Below, piece after piece: positions 1-10,000 of a DNA stretch of 64,000 nucleotides (position 1 is its first letter; the number at the start of each line of letters is the position of its first letter). Under the pieces are notes generated by a model, which searched no databases, had not been told where the DNA came from, and saw nothing but the letters and a program-made list of their open reading frames with translations. Both the position numbers and the translations under genes were made by a program. Source of the DNA: Henricia sp. BOLD:AAB3569 (Eukaryota; Echinodermata; Asteroidea; Spinulosida; Echinasteridae); contig JBBELK010001623.1 of assembly GCA_037783545.1 (NCBI GenBank), forward strand, positions 90,269-154,268, read 5' to 3'.

Positions 1-720
1 TTTTCGCTGGGAAATGACGGAGAAATTTCAGAGTTTAGGGAAAACGGAGCTCGGCTGCGTGGTTATTCCCCTAACCGTGGCTGTTGGGACACCCTGCGCA
101 TGCGCCGCGCTGGTGTACATTTGTACGGCCGTTGACTCACCCCAGATTGTGACGGGAATTAGGTCAAAGTGTGTCCCAAATGCCGGCAAATTTGGAAATC
201 AAGGAATTTTCCAACCAACTTCAAATTTTGCATGCTCCAAACTGTATATATTCTGCACTTGTCATGCAAAATTGACAGATTTTCGCTGGGAAATGACGGA
301 GAAATTTCAGAGTTTAGGGAAAACGGAGCTCGGCTGCGTGGTTATTCCCCTAACCGTGGCTATTGGGACACCCTGCGCCGCGCTGGTGTACATTTGTACG
401 GCCGTTGACTCACCCCAGATTGTGACGGGAATTAGGTCAAAGTGTGTCCCAAATGCCGGCAAATTTGGAAATCAAGGAATTTTCCAACCAACTTCAAATT
501 TTGCATGCTCCAAACTGTATATATTCCGCACTTGTCATGCAAAATTGACAGATTTTCGCTGGGAAATGACGGAGAAATTTCAGAGTTTAGGGAAAACGGA
601 GCTCGGCTGCGTGGTTATTCCCCTAACCGTGGCTGTTGGGACACCCTGCGCATGCGCCGCGCTGGTGTACATTTGTACGGCCGTTGACTCACCCCAGATT
701 GAGACGGGAATTAGGTCAAA

Positions 721-1005
721 GTGTGTCCCAAATGCCGGCAAATTTGGAAATCAAGGAATTTTCCAACCAACTTCAAATTTTGCATGCTCCAAACTGTACA
801 TGTATATATTCCGCACTTGTCATGCAAAATTGATAGATTTTCGCTGGGAAATGACGGAGAAATTTCAGAGTTTAGGGAAAACGGAGCTCGGCTGCGTGGT
901 TATTCCCCTAACCGTGGCTGTTGGGACACCCTGCGCATGCGCCGCGCTGGTGTACATTTGTACGGCCGTTGACTCACCCCAGATTGTGACGGGAATTAGG
1001 TCAAA
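721..1005 (+). repeat. 285 bp monomer with a 6 bp insertion
   Basis: This monomer reads CTGTACATGTATATATT where the consensus is CTGTATATATT, an extra 6 bp around 798-803. The insertion makes the 8 bp palindrome TACATGTA inside the loop of the 11 bp inverted repeat. I saw this variant only once. The monomer also has GATAGAT instead of GACAGAT. Confidence 0.9.
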
Positions 1006-2346
1006 GTGTGTCCCAAATGCCGGCAAATTTGGAAATCAAGGAATTTTCCAACCAACTTCAAATTTTGCATGCTCCAAACTGTATATATTTCGCACTTGTC
1101 ATGCAAAATTGACAGATTTTCGCTGGGAAATGACGGAGAAATTTCAGAGTTTAGGGAAAACGGAGCTCGGCTGCGTGGTTATTCCCCTAACCGTGGCTGT
1201 TGGGACACCCTGCGCCGCGCTGGTGTACATTTGTACGGCCGTTGACTCACCCCAGATTGTGACGGGAATTAGGTCAAAGTGTGTCCCAAATGCCGGCAAA
1301 TTTGGAAATCAAGGAATTTTTCAACCAACTTCAAATTTTGCATGCTCCAAACTGTATATATTCCGCACTTGTCATGCAAAATTGACAGATTTTTGCTGGG
1401 AAATGACGGAGAAATTTCAGAGTTTAGGGAAAACGGAGCTCGGCTGCGTGGTTATTCCCCTAACCGTGGATGTTGGGACACCCTGCGCCGCGCTGGTGTA
1501 CATTTGTACGGCCGTTGACTCACCCCAGATTGTGACGGGAATTAGGTCAAAGTGTGTCCCAAATGCCGGCAAATTTGGAAATCAAGGAATTTTCCAACCA
1601 ACTTCAAATTTTGCATGCTCCAAACTGTATATATTCCGCACTTGTCATGCAAAATTGACAGATTTTCGCTGGGAAATGACGGAGAAATTTCAGAGTTTAG
1701 GGAAAACGGAGCTCGGCTGCGTGGTTATTCCCCTAACCGTGGCTGTTGGGACACCCTGCGCATGCGCCGCGCTGGTATACATTTGTACAGCCGTTGACTC
1801 ACCCCAGATTGTGACGGGAATTAGGTCAAAGTGTGTCCCAAATGCCGGCAAATTTGGAAATCAAGGAATTTTCCAACCAACTTCAAATTTTGCATGCTCC
1901 AAACTGTATATATTCCGCACTTGTCATGCAAAATTGACAGATTTTCGCTGGGAAATGACGGAGAATTTTCAGAGTTTAGGGAAAACGGAGCTCGGCTGCG
2001 TGGTTATTCCCCTAACCGTGGCTGTTGGGACACCCTGCGCCGCGCTGGTGTACATTTGTACGGCCGTTGACTCACCCCAGATTGTGACGGGAATTAGGTC
2101 AAAGTGTGTCCCAAATGTCGGCAAATTTGGAAATCAAGGGATTTTCCAACCAACTTCAAATTTTGCATGCTCCAAACTGTATATATTCCGCACTTGTCAT
2201 GCAAAATTGACAGATTTTCGCTGGGAAATGACGGAGAACTTTCAGAGTTTAGGGAAAACGGAGCTCGGCTGCGTGGTTATTCCCCTAACCGTGGCTGTTG
2301 GGACACCCTGCGCATGCGCCGCGCTGGTGTACATTTGTAAGGCCGT

Positions 2347-2353
2347 TGACTCA
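2347..2353. promoter_or_regulatory. TGACTCA, AP-1/Gcn4-type motif recurring once per monomer
   Basis: TGACTCA is a perfect match to the bZIP (AP-1/Gcn4) consensus and occurs once in nearly every monomer. A single loss is seen near 63448, where GTTGACTC becomes GTTTACTC. A 7-mer is expected by chance in some satellites, so the match alone does not show regulation. Its multiplicity, over 200 copies in 64 kb, is what stands out. Confidence 0.4.
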
Positions 2354-2374
2354 CCCCAGATTGTGACGGGAATT

Positions 2375-2380
2375 AGGTCA
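2375..2380 (+). promoter_or_regulatory. AGGTCA nuclear-receptor half-site motif recurring once per monomer
   Basis: AGGTCA, followed by AAG, lies 21 bp after the TGACTCA motif. A subfamily between about 19778 and 31092 has GGGTCA, which still fits the RGGTCA half-site consensus. Only a half-site is present, with no direct or inverted partner. Treat it as a motif occurrence, not a demonstrated element. Confidence 0.3.
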
Positions 2381-2437
2381 AAGTGTGTCCCAAATGCCGG
2401 CAAATTTGGAAATCAAGGAATTTTCCAACCAACTTCA

Positions 2438-2487
2438 AATTTTGCATGCTCCAAACTGTATATATTCCGCACTTGTCATGCAAAATT
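2438..2487. repeat. 11 bp perfect inverted repeat inside the monomer (28 nt loop)
   Basis: AATTTTGCATG at 2438-2448 is the exact reverse complement of CATGCAAAATT at 2477-2487, with 28 nt between them. The pair is present in most monomers and could form a hairpin or cruciform. Some copies break one arm: TTGCTTGC near 8536, CATTCAAAATT near 11341, AATTTGGCATG near 11857, AAAATTTGCATG in the monomers flanking the insert, and AATGTTGCATG around 53105. I saw no compensating change in the opposite arm of these copies. Dyad symmetry is visible; any role is inference. Confidence 0.9.
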
Positions 2488-2527
2488 GACAGATTTTCGC
2501 TGGGAAATGACGGAGAAATTTCAGAGT

Positions 2528-2567
2528 TTAGGGAAAACGGAGCTCGGCTGCGTGGTTATTCCCCTAA
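2528..2567. repeat. TTAGGG ... CCCTAA inverted pair in the monomer
   Basis: TTAGGG at 2528-2533 and its reverse complement CCCTAA at 2562-2567 are separated by 28 nt. Pairing can extend inward by AA/TT after one mismatch. Each monomer therefore carries one telomere-like hexamer in each orientation. They are single units, not tandem telomeric repeats, so this is not a telomere or interstitial telomeric tract. The 15864-16376 insert interrupts exactly this CCCTAA hexamer. Confidence 0.8.
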
Positions 2568-2587
2568 CCGTGGCTGTTGGGACACCC

Positions 2588-2603
2588 TGCGCATGCGCCG
2601 CGC
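2588..2603. repeat. Triple GCGC slippage site that sets monomer length; NRF1-like palindrome
   Basis: Three GCGC words lie at 2589-2592, 2595-2598 and 2600-2603. Loss of ATGCGC (6 bp) gives the 273 bp class. Loss of CGCGC (5 bp) gives the 274 bp class. A 13 bp loss leaving CCCTGCTGG gives the 266 bp class seen at 36595-41760. All fit slippage or deletion between short direct repeats. The full form contains GCGCATGCGC, a perfect 10 bp palindrome that alternates purine and pyrimidine and matches the core of the metazoan NRF1 motif; the 273 bp class lacks it. Binding is inference. Confidence 0.85.
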
Positions 2604-2607
2604 TGGT

Positions 2608-2619
2608 GTACATTTGTAC
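2608..2619. repeat. Short inverted repeat GTACA-TT-TGTAC
   Basis: Two 5 bp arms surround a 2 nt centre directly after the GCGC site. A common variant, ATTTCTAC instead of ATTTGTAC, destroys the symmetry. It marks many monomers between about 19190 and 43640 and makes a useful subfamily marker. Confidence 0.7.
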
Positions 2620-2940
2620 GGCCGTTGACTCACCCCAGATTGTGACGGGAATTAGGTCAAAGTGTGTCCCAAATGCCGGCAAATTTGGAAATCAAGGAAT
2701 TTTCCAACCAACTTCAAATTTTGCATGCTCCAAACTGTATATATTCCGCACTTGTCATGCAAAATTGACAGATTTTCGCTGGGAAATGACGGAGAAATTT
2801 CAGAGTTCAGGGAAAACGGAGCTCGGCTGCGTGGTTATTCCCCTAACCGTGGCTGTTGGGACACCCTGCGCATGCGCCGCGCTGGTGTACATTTGTACGG
2901 CCGTTGACTCACCCCAGATTGTGACGGGAATTAGGTCAAA

Positions 2941-4875
2941 GTGTGTCCCAAATGCCGGCAAATTTGGAAATCAAGGAATTTTCCAACCAACTTCAAATTT
3001 TGCATGCTCCAAACTGTATATATTTCGCACTTGTCATGCAAAATTGACAGATTTTCGCTGGGAAATGACGGAGAAATTTCAGAGTTTAGGGAAAACGGAG
3101 CTCGGCTGCGTGGTTATTCCCCTAACCGTGGCTGTTGGGACACCCTGCGCCGCGCTGGTGTACATTTGTACGGCCGTTGACTCACCCCAGATTGTGACGG
3201 GAATTAGGTCAAAGTGTGTCCCAAATGCCGGCAAATTTGGAAATCAAGGAATTTTTCAACCAACTTCAAATTTTGCATGCTCCAAACTGTATATATTCCG
3301 CACTTGTCATGCAAAATTGACAGATTTTTGCTGGGAAATGACGGAGAAATTTCAGAGTTTAGGGAAAACGGAGCTCGGCTGCGTGGTTATTCCCCTAACC
3401 GTGGATGTTGGGACACCCTGCGCCGCGCTGGTGTACATTTGTACGGCCGTTGACTCACCCCAGATTGTGACGGGAATTAGGTCAAAGTGTGTCCCAAATG
3501 CCGGCAAATTTGGAAATCAAGGAATTTTCCAACCAACTTCAAATTTTGCATGCTCCAAACTGTATATATTCCGCACTTGTCATGCAAAATTGACAGATTT
3601 TCGCTGGGAAATGACGGAGAAATTTCAGAGTTTAGGGAAAACGGAGCTCGGCTGCGTGGTTATTCCCCTAACCGTGGCTGTTGGGACACCCTGCGCATGC
3701 GCCGCGCTGGTATACATTTGTACAGCCGTTGACTCACCCCAGATTGTGACGGGAATTAGGTCAAAGTGTGTCCCAAATGCCGGCAAATTTGGAAATCAAG
3801 GAATTTTCCAACCAACTTCAAATTTTGCATGCTCCAAACTGTATATATTCCGCACTTGTCATGCAAAATTGACAGATTTTCGCTGGGAAATGACGGAGAA
3901 TTTTCAGAGTTTAGGGAAAACGGAGCTCGGCTGCGTGGTTATTCCCCTAACCGTGGCTGTTGGGACACCCTGCGCCGCGCTGGTGTACATTTGTACGGCC
4001 GTTGACTCACCCCAGATTGTGACGGGAATTAGGTCAAAGTGTGTCCCAAATGTCGGCAAATTTGGAAATCAAGGGATTTTCCAACCAACTTCAAATTTTG
4101 CATGCTCCAAACTGTATATATTCCGCACTTGTCATGCAAAATTGACAGATTTTCGCTGGGAAATGACGGAGAACTTTCAGAGTTTAGGGAAAACGGAGCT
4201 CGGCTGCGTGGTTATTCCCCTAACCGTGGCTGTTGGGACACCCTGCGCATGCGCCGCGCTGGTGTACATTTGTAAGGCCGTTGACTCACCCCAGATTGTG
4301 ACGGGAATTAGGTCAAAGTGTGTCCCAAATGCCGGCAAATTTGGAAATCAAGGAATTTTCCAACCAACTTCAAATTTTGCATGCTCCAAACTGTATATAT
4401 TCCGCACTTGTCATGCAAAATTGACAGATTTTCGCTGGGAAATGACGGAGAAATTTCAGAGTTTAGGGAAAACGGAGCTCGGCTGCGTGGTTATTCCCCT
4501 AACCGTGGCTGTTGGGACACCCTGCGCATGCGCCGCGCTGGTGTACATTTGTACGGCCGTTGACTCACCCCAGATTGTGACGGGAATTAGGTCAAAGTGT
4601 GTCCCAAATGCCGGCAAATTTGGAAATCAAGGAATTTTCCAACCAACTTCAAATTTTGCATGCTCCAAACTGTATATATTCCGCACTTGTCATGCAAAAT
4701 TGACAGATTTTCGCTGGGAAATGACGGAGAAATTTCAGAGTTCAGGGAAAACGGAGCTCGGCTGCGTGGTTATTCCCCTAACCGTGGCTGTTGGGACACC
4801 CTGCGCATGCGCCGCGCTGGTGTACATTTGTACGGCCGTTGACTCACCCCAGATTGTGACGGGAATTAGGTCAAA
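2941..4875 (+). repeat. 7-mer higher-order repeat, 1935 bp, copy 2
   Basis: It lies directly adjacent to copy 1, with the same monomer lengths and the same ordered markers, including GTGGATGTTGG and GAGTTCAGGG. By eye I saw no difference at the diagnostic sites, so this looks like a recent tandem duplication. It also forms the first half of the 4156 bp repeat. Confidence 0.92.
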
Positions 4876-7096
4876 GTGTGTCCCAAATGCCGGCAAATTT
4901 GGAAATCAAGGAATTTTCCAACCAACTTCAAATTTTGCATGCTCCAAACTGTATATATTCCGCACTTGTCATGCAAAATTTACAGATTTTCGCTGGGAAA
5001 TGACGGAGAAATTTCAGAGTTTAGGGAAAACGGAGCTCGGCTGCATGGTTATTCCCCTAACCGTGGCTGTTGGGACACCCTGCGCATGCGCCGCGCTGGT
5101 GTACATTTGTACGGCCGTTGACTCACCCCAGATTGTGACGGGAATTAGGTCAAAGTGTGTCCCAAATGCCGGCAAATTTGGAAATCAAGGAATTTTCCAA
5201 CCAACTTCAAATTTTGCATGCTCCAAACTGTATATATTCCGCACTTGTCATGCAAAATTGACAGATTTTCGCTGGGAAATGACGGAGAAATTTCAGAGTT
5301 TAGGGAAAACGGAGCTCGGCTGCGTGGTTATTCCCCTAACCGTGGCTGTTGGGACACCCTGCGCCGCGCTGGTGTACATTTGTACGGCCGTTGACTCACC
5401 CCAGATTGTGACGGGAATTAGGTCAAAGTGTGTCCCAAATGCCGGCAAATTTGGAAATCAAGGAATTTTTCAACCAACTTCAAATTTTGCATGCTCCAAA
5501 CTGTATATATTCCGCACTTGTCATGCAAAATTGACAGATTTTTGCTGGGAAATGACGGAGAAATTTTAGAGTTTAGGGAAAACGGAGCTCGGCTGCGTGG
5601 TTATTCCCCTAACCGTGGCTGTTGGGACACCCTGCGCCGCGCTGGTGTACATTTGTACGGCCGTTGACTCACCCCAGATTGTGACGGGAATTAGGTCAAA
5701 GTGTGTCCCAAATGCCGGCAAATTTGGAAATCAAGGAATTTTCCAACCAACTTCAAATTTTGCATGCTCCAAACTGTATATATTCCGCACTTGTCATGCA
5801 AAATTGACAGATTTTCGCTGGGAAATGACGGAGAAATTTCAGAGTTTAGGGAAAACGGAGCTCGGCTGCGTGGTTATTCCCCTAACCGTGGCTGTTGGGA
5901 CACCCTGCGCATGCGCCGCGCTGATGTACATTTGTACGGCCGTTGACTCACCCCAGATTGTGACGGGAATTAGGTCAAAGTGTGTCCCAAATGCCGGCAA
6001 ATTTGGAAATCAAGGAATTTTCCAACCAACTTCAAATTTTGCATGCTCCAAACTGTATATATTCCGCACTTGTCATGCAAAATTGACATATTTTCGCTGG
6101 GAAATGACGGAGAAATGTCAGAGTTTAGGGAAAACGGAGCTCGGCTGCGTGGTTATTCCCATAACCGTGGCTGTTGGGACACCCTGCGCATGCGCCGCGC
6201 TGGTGTACATTTGTACGGCCGTTGACTCACCCCAGATTGTGACGGGAATTAGGTCAAAGTGTGTCCCAAATGCCGGCAGATTTGGAAATCAAGGAATTTG
6301 TTCAACCAACTTCAAATTTTGCATGCTCCAAACTGTATATATTCCGCACTTGTCATGCAAAATTGACAGATTTTCGCTGGGAAATGACGGAGAAATTTCA
6401 GAGTTTAGGGAAAACGGAGCTCGGCTGCGTGGTTATTCCCCTAACCGTGGCTGTTGAGACACCCTGCGCATGCGCCGCGCAGGTGTACATTTTTACGGCC
6501 GTTGACTCACCCCAGATTGTGACGGGAATTAGGTCAAAGTGTGTCCCAAATGCCGGCAAATTTGGAAATCAAGGAATTTTCTAACCAACTTCAAATTTTG
6601 CATGCTCCAAACTGTATATATTCCGCACTTGTCATGCAAAATTGACAGATTTTCGCTGGGAAATGAGGGAGAAATTTCAGAGTTTAGGGAAAACGGACCT
6701 CGGCTGCGTGGTTATTCCCCTAACCGTGGCTGTTGGGACACCCTGCGCATGCGCCGCGCTGGTGTACATTTGTACGGCCGTTGACTCACCCCAGATTGTG
6801 ACGGGAATGAGGTCAAAGTGTGTCCCAAATGCCGGCAAATTTGGAAATCAAGGAATTTTCCAACCAACTTCAAATTTTGCATGCTTCAAACTGTATATAT
6901 TCCGCACTTGTCATGCAAAATTGACAGATTTTCGCTGGGAAATGACGGAGAAATTTCAGAGTTTAGGGAAAACGGAGCTCGGCTGCGTGGTTATTCCCCT
7001 AACCGTGGCTGTTGGGACACCCTGCGCATGCGCCGCGCTGGTGTACATTTGTACGGCCGTTGACTCACCCCAGATTGTGACGGGAATTAGGTCAAA
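2941..7096 (+). repeat. 15-mer higher-order repeat, 4156 bp, copy A
   Basis: Fifteen monomers: five of 273, nine of 279 and one of 280 bp. Private markers in its second half are ATTTACAG with CTGCATGG (4978-5046), GAAATTTTAGAG (5562), GGCAGATTTGG with AATTTGTTCAACC (6278-6308), GTTGAGAC with GCGCAGGTG (6453-6485), TTTTCTAACC (6579) and ATGAGGG with CGGACCTCGG (6664-6703). All recur exactly 4156 bp later. Confidence 0.93.
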
Positions 7097-10000
7097 GTGT
7101 GTCCCAAATGCCGGCAAATTTGGAAATCAAGGAATTTTCCAACCAACTTCAAATTTTGCATGCTCCAAACTGTATATATTCCGCACTTGTCATGCAAAAT
7201 TGACAGATTTTCGCTGGGAAATGACGGAGAAATTTCAGAGTTTAGGGAAAACGGAGCTCGGCTGCGTGGTTATTCCCCTAACCGTGGCTGTTGGGACACC
7301 CTGCGCCGCGCTGGTGTACATTTGTACGGCCGTTGACTCACCCCAGATTGTGACGGGAATTAGGTCAAAGTGTGTCCCAAATGCCGGCAAATTTGGAAAT
7401 CAAGGAATTTTTCAACCAACTTCAAATTTTGCATGCTCCAAACTGTATATATTCCGCACTTGTCATGCAAAATTGACAGATTTTTGCTGGGAAATGACGG
7501 AGAAATTTCAGAGTTTAGGGAAAACGGAGCTCGGCTGCGTGGTTATTCCCCTAACCGTGGCTGTTGGGACACCCTGCGCCGCGCTGGTGTACATTTGTAC
7601 GGCCGTTGACTCACCCCAGATTGTGACGGGAATTAGGTCAAAGTGTGTCCCAAATGCCGGCAAATTTGGAAATCAAGGAATTTTCCAACCAACTTCAAAT
7701 TTTGCATGCTCCAAACTGTATATATTCCGCACTTGTCATGCAAAATTGACAGATTTTCGCTGGGAAATGACGGAGAAAATTCAGAGTTTATGGAAAACGG
7801 AGCTCGGCTGCGTGGTTATTCCCCTAACCGTGGCTGTTGGGACACCCTGCGCATGCGCCGCGCTGGTATACATTTGTACAGCCGTTGACTCACCCCAGAT
7901 TGTGACGGGAATTAGGTCAAAGTGTGTCCCAAATGCCGGCAAATTTGGAAATCAAGGAATTTTCCAACCAACTTCAAATTTTGCATGCTCCAAACTGTAT
8001 ATATTCCGCACTTGTCATGCAAAATTGACAGATTTTCGCTGGGAAATGACGGAGAATTTTCAGAGTTTAGGGAAAACGGAGCTCGGCTGCGTGGTTATTC
8101 CCCTAACCGTGGCTGTTGGGACACCCTGCGCCGCGCTGGTGTACATTTGTACGGCCGTTGACTCACCCCAGATTGTGACGGGAATTAGGTCAAAGTGTGT
8201 CCCAAATGTCGGCAAATTTGGAAATCAAGGGATTTTCCAACCAACTTCAAATTTTGCATGCTCCAAACTGTATATATTCCGCACTTGTCATGCAAAATTG
8301 ACAGATTTTCGCTGGGAAATGACGGAGAAATTTCAGAGTTTAGGGAAAACGGAGCTCGGCTGCGTGGTTATTCCCCTAACCGTGGCTGTTGGGACACCCT
8401 GCGCATGCGCCGCGCTGGTGTACATTTGTAAGGCCGTTGACTCACCCCAGATTGTGACGGGAATTAGGTCAAAGTGTGTCCCAAATGCCGGCAAATTTGG
8501 AAATCAAGGAATTTTCCAACCAACTTCAAATTTTGCTTGCTCCAAACTGTATATATTCCGCACTTGTCATGCAAAATTGACAGATTTTCGCTGGGAAATG
8601 ACGGAGAAATTTCAGAGTTTAGGGAAAACGGAGCTCGGCTGCGTGGTTATTCCCCTAACCGTGGCTGTTGGGACACCCTGCGCATGCGCCGCGCTGGTGT
8701 ACATTTGTACGACCGTTGACTCACCCCAGATTGTGACGGGAATTAGGTCAAAGTGTGTCCCAAATGCCGGCAAATTTGGAAATCAAGGAATTTTCCAACC
8801 AACTTCAAATTTTGCATGCTCCAAACTGTATATATTCCGCACTTGTCATGCAAAATTGACAGATTTTCGCTGGGAAATGACGGAGAAATTTCAGAGTTTA
8901 GGGAAAACGGAGCTCGGCTGCGTGGTTATTCCCCTAACCGTGGCTGTTGGGACACCCTGCGCATGCGCCGCGCTGGTGTACATTTGTACGGCCGTTGACT
9001 CACCCCAGATTGTGACGGGAATTAGGTCAAAGTGTGTCCCAAATGCCGGCAAATTTGGAAATCAAGGAATTTTCCAACCAACTTCAAATTTTGCATGCTC
9101 CAAACTGTATATATTCCGCACTTGTCATGCAAAATTTACAGATTTTCGCTGGGAAATGACGGAGAAATTTCAGAGTTTAGGGAAAACGGAGCTCGGCTGC
9201 ATGGTTATTCCCCTAACCGTGGCTGTTGGGACACCCTGCGCATGCGCCGCGCTGGTGTACATTTGTACGGCCGTTGACTCACCCCAGATTGTGACGGGAA
9301 TTAGGTCAAAGTGTGTCCCAAATGCCGGCAAATTTGGAAATCAAGGAATTTTCCAACCAACTTCAAATTTTGCATGCTCCAAACTGTATATATTCCGCAC
9401 TTGTCATGCAAAATTGACAGATTTTCGCTGGGAAATGACGGAGAAATTTCAGAGTTTAGGGAAAACGGAGCTCGGCTGCGTGGTTATTCCCCTAACCGTG
9501 GCTGTTGGGACACCCTGCGCCGCGCTGGTGTACATTTGTACGGCCGTTGACTCACCCCAGATTGTGACGGGAATTAGGTCAAAGTGTGTCCCAAATGCCG
9601 GCAAATTTGGAAATCAAGGAATTTTTCAACCAACTTCAAATTTTGCATGCTCCAAACTGTATATATTCCGCACTTGTCATGCAAAATTGACAGATTTTTG
9701 CTGGGAAATGACGGAGAAATTTTAGAGTTTAGGGAAAACGGAGCTCGGCTGCGTGGTTATTCCCCTAACCGTGGCTGTTGGGACACCCTGCGCCGCGCTG
9801 GTGTACATTTGTACGGCCGTTGACTCACCCCAGATTGTGACGGGAATTAGGTCAAAGTGTGTCCCAAATGCCGGCAAATTTGGAAATCAAGGAATTTTCC
9901 AACCAACTTCAAATTTTGCATGCTCCAAACTGTATATATTCCGCACTTGTCATGCAAAATTGACAGATTTTCGCTGGGAAATGACGGAGAAATTTCAGAG

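Larger units (their letters stand above)
2383..2661 (+). repeat. Representative 279 bp consensus-type monomer
   Basis: A monomer close to the window-wide consensus, used here as the reference for internal motifs. It has 133 G+C in 279 bp and 15 CpG dinucleotides, close to the number expected from base composition. In order it holds the palindrome TGCCGGCA (2395-2402), the 11 bp inverted repeat (2438-2448 with 2477-2487), a TATATATT run (2459-2466), TTAGGG (2528-2533), CCCTAA (2562-2567), the GCGC-rich length-variable site (2588-2603) and GTACATTTGTAC (2608-2619). AP-1-like and nuclear-receptor-like motifs follow before the next anchor. I do not recognise the monomer as a named satellite family. 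Confidence 0.95.
1006..2940 (+). repeat. 7-mer higher-order repeat, 1935 bp, copy 1
   Basis: Seven monomers of 273, 273, 279, 273, 279, 279 and 279 bp carry ordered markers: TATTTCGC, then GTGGATGTTGG, then GGTATACATTTGTACAG, then GAGAATTTTCAG, then AATGTCGGC with CAAGGGATT and GTAAGGCCG, and lastly GAGTTCAGGG. The same order and lengths repeat from 2941. Confidence 0.92.

Noticed and set aside
169..408. Recurring 79-81 codon frames beginning GTG TGT CCC AAA TGC, with a CxxC motif, as small zinc-binding proteins
   Set aside because: One occurs in every monomer, begins at a non-ATG codon and ends at the TGA in GTTGACTCA. They are shadows of the satellite.
2488..2520. CENP-B box near TTTTCGCTGGGAAATGACGG
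   Set aside because: TTCG is present but the required A and CGGG at fixed spacing are not (the next CGG is too far). The reverse strand at CCCGTCACAATC also fails.
2528..2567. Telomeric repeat tract
   Set aside because: Only single TTAGGG and CCCTAA hexamers occur per monomer, never in tandem.
2567..2582. RNA polymerase III A box at TGGCTGTTGGG, with possible tRNA or 5S origin of the monomer
   Set aside because: It lacks the conserved A, and no B box (GGTTCGANTCC-like) lies downstream. No tRNA fold is evident.
14..5569. Very long plus-strand open frames (also 6642-9725, 10798-15867, 27983-32167 and others) as repetitive protein genes
   Set aside because: They follow from monomer length and a stop-free consensus frame. 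There is no third-position bias, no start region or promoter, and frame-breaking indels and stops are tolerated.
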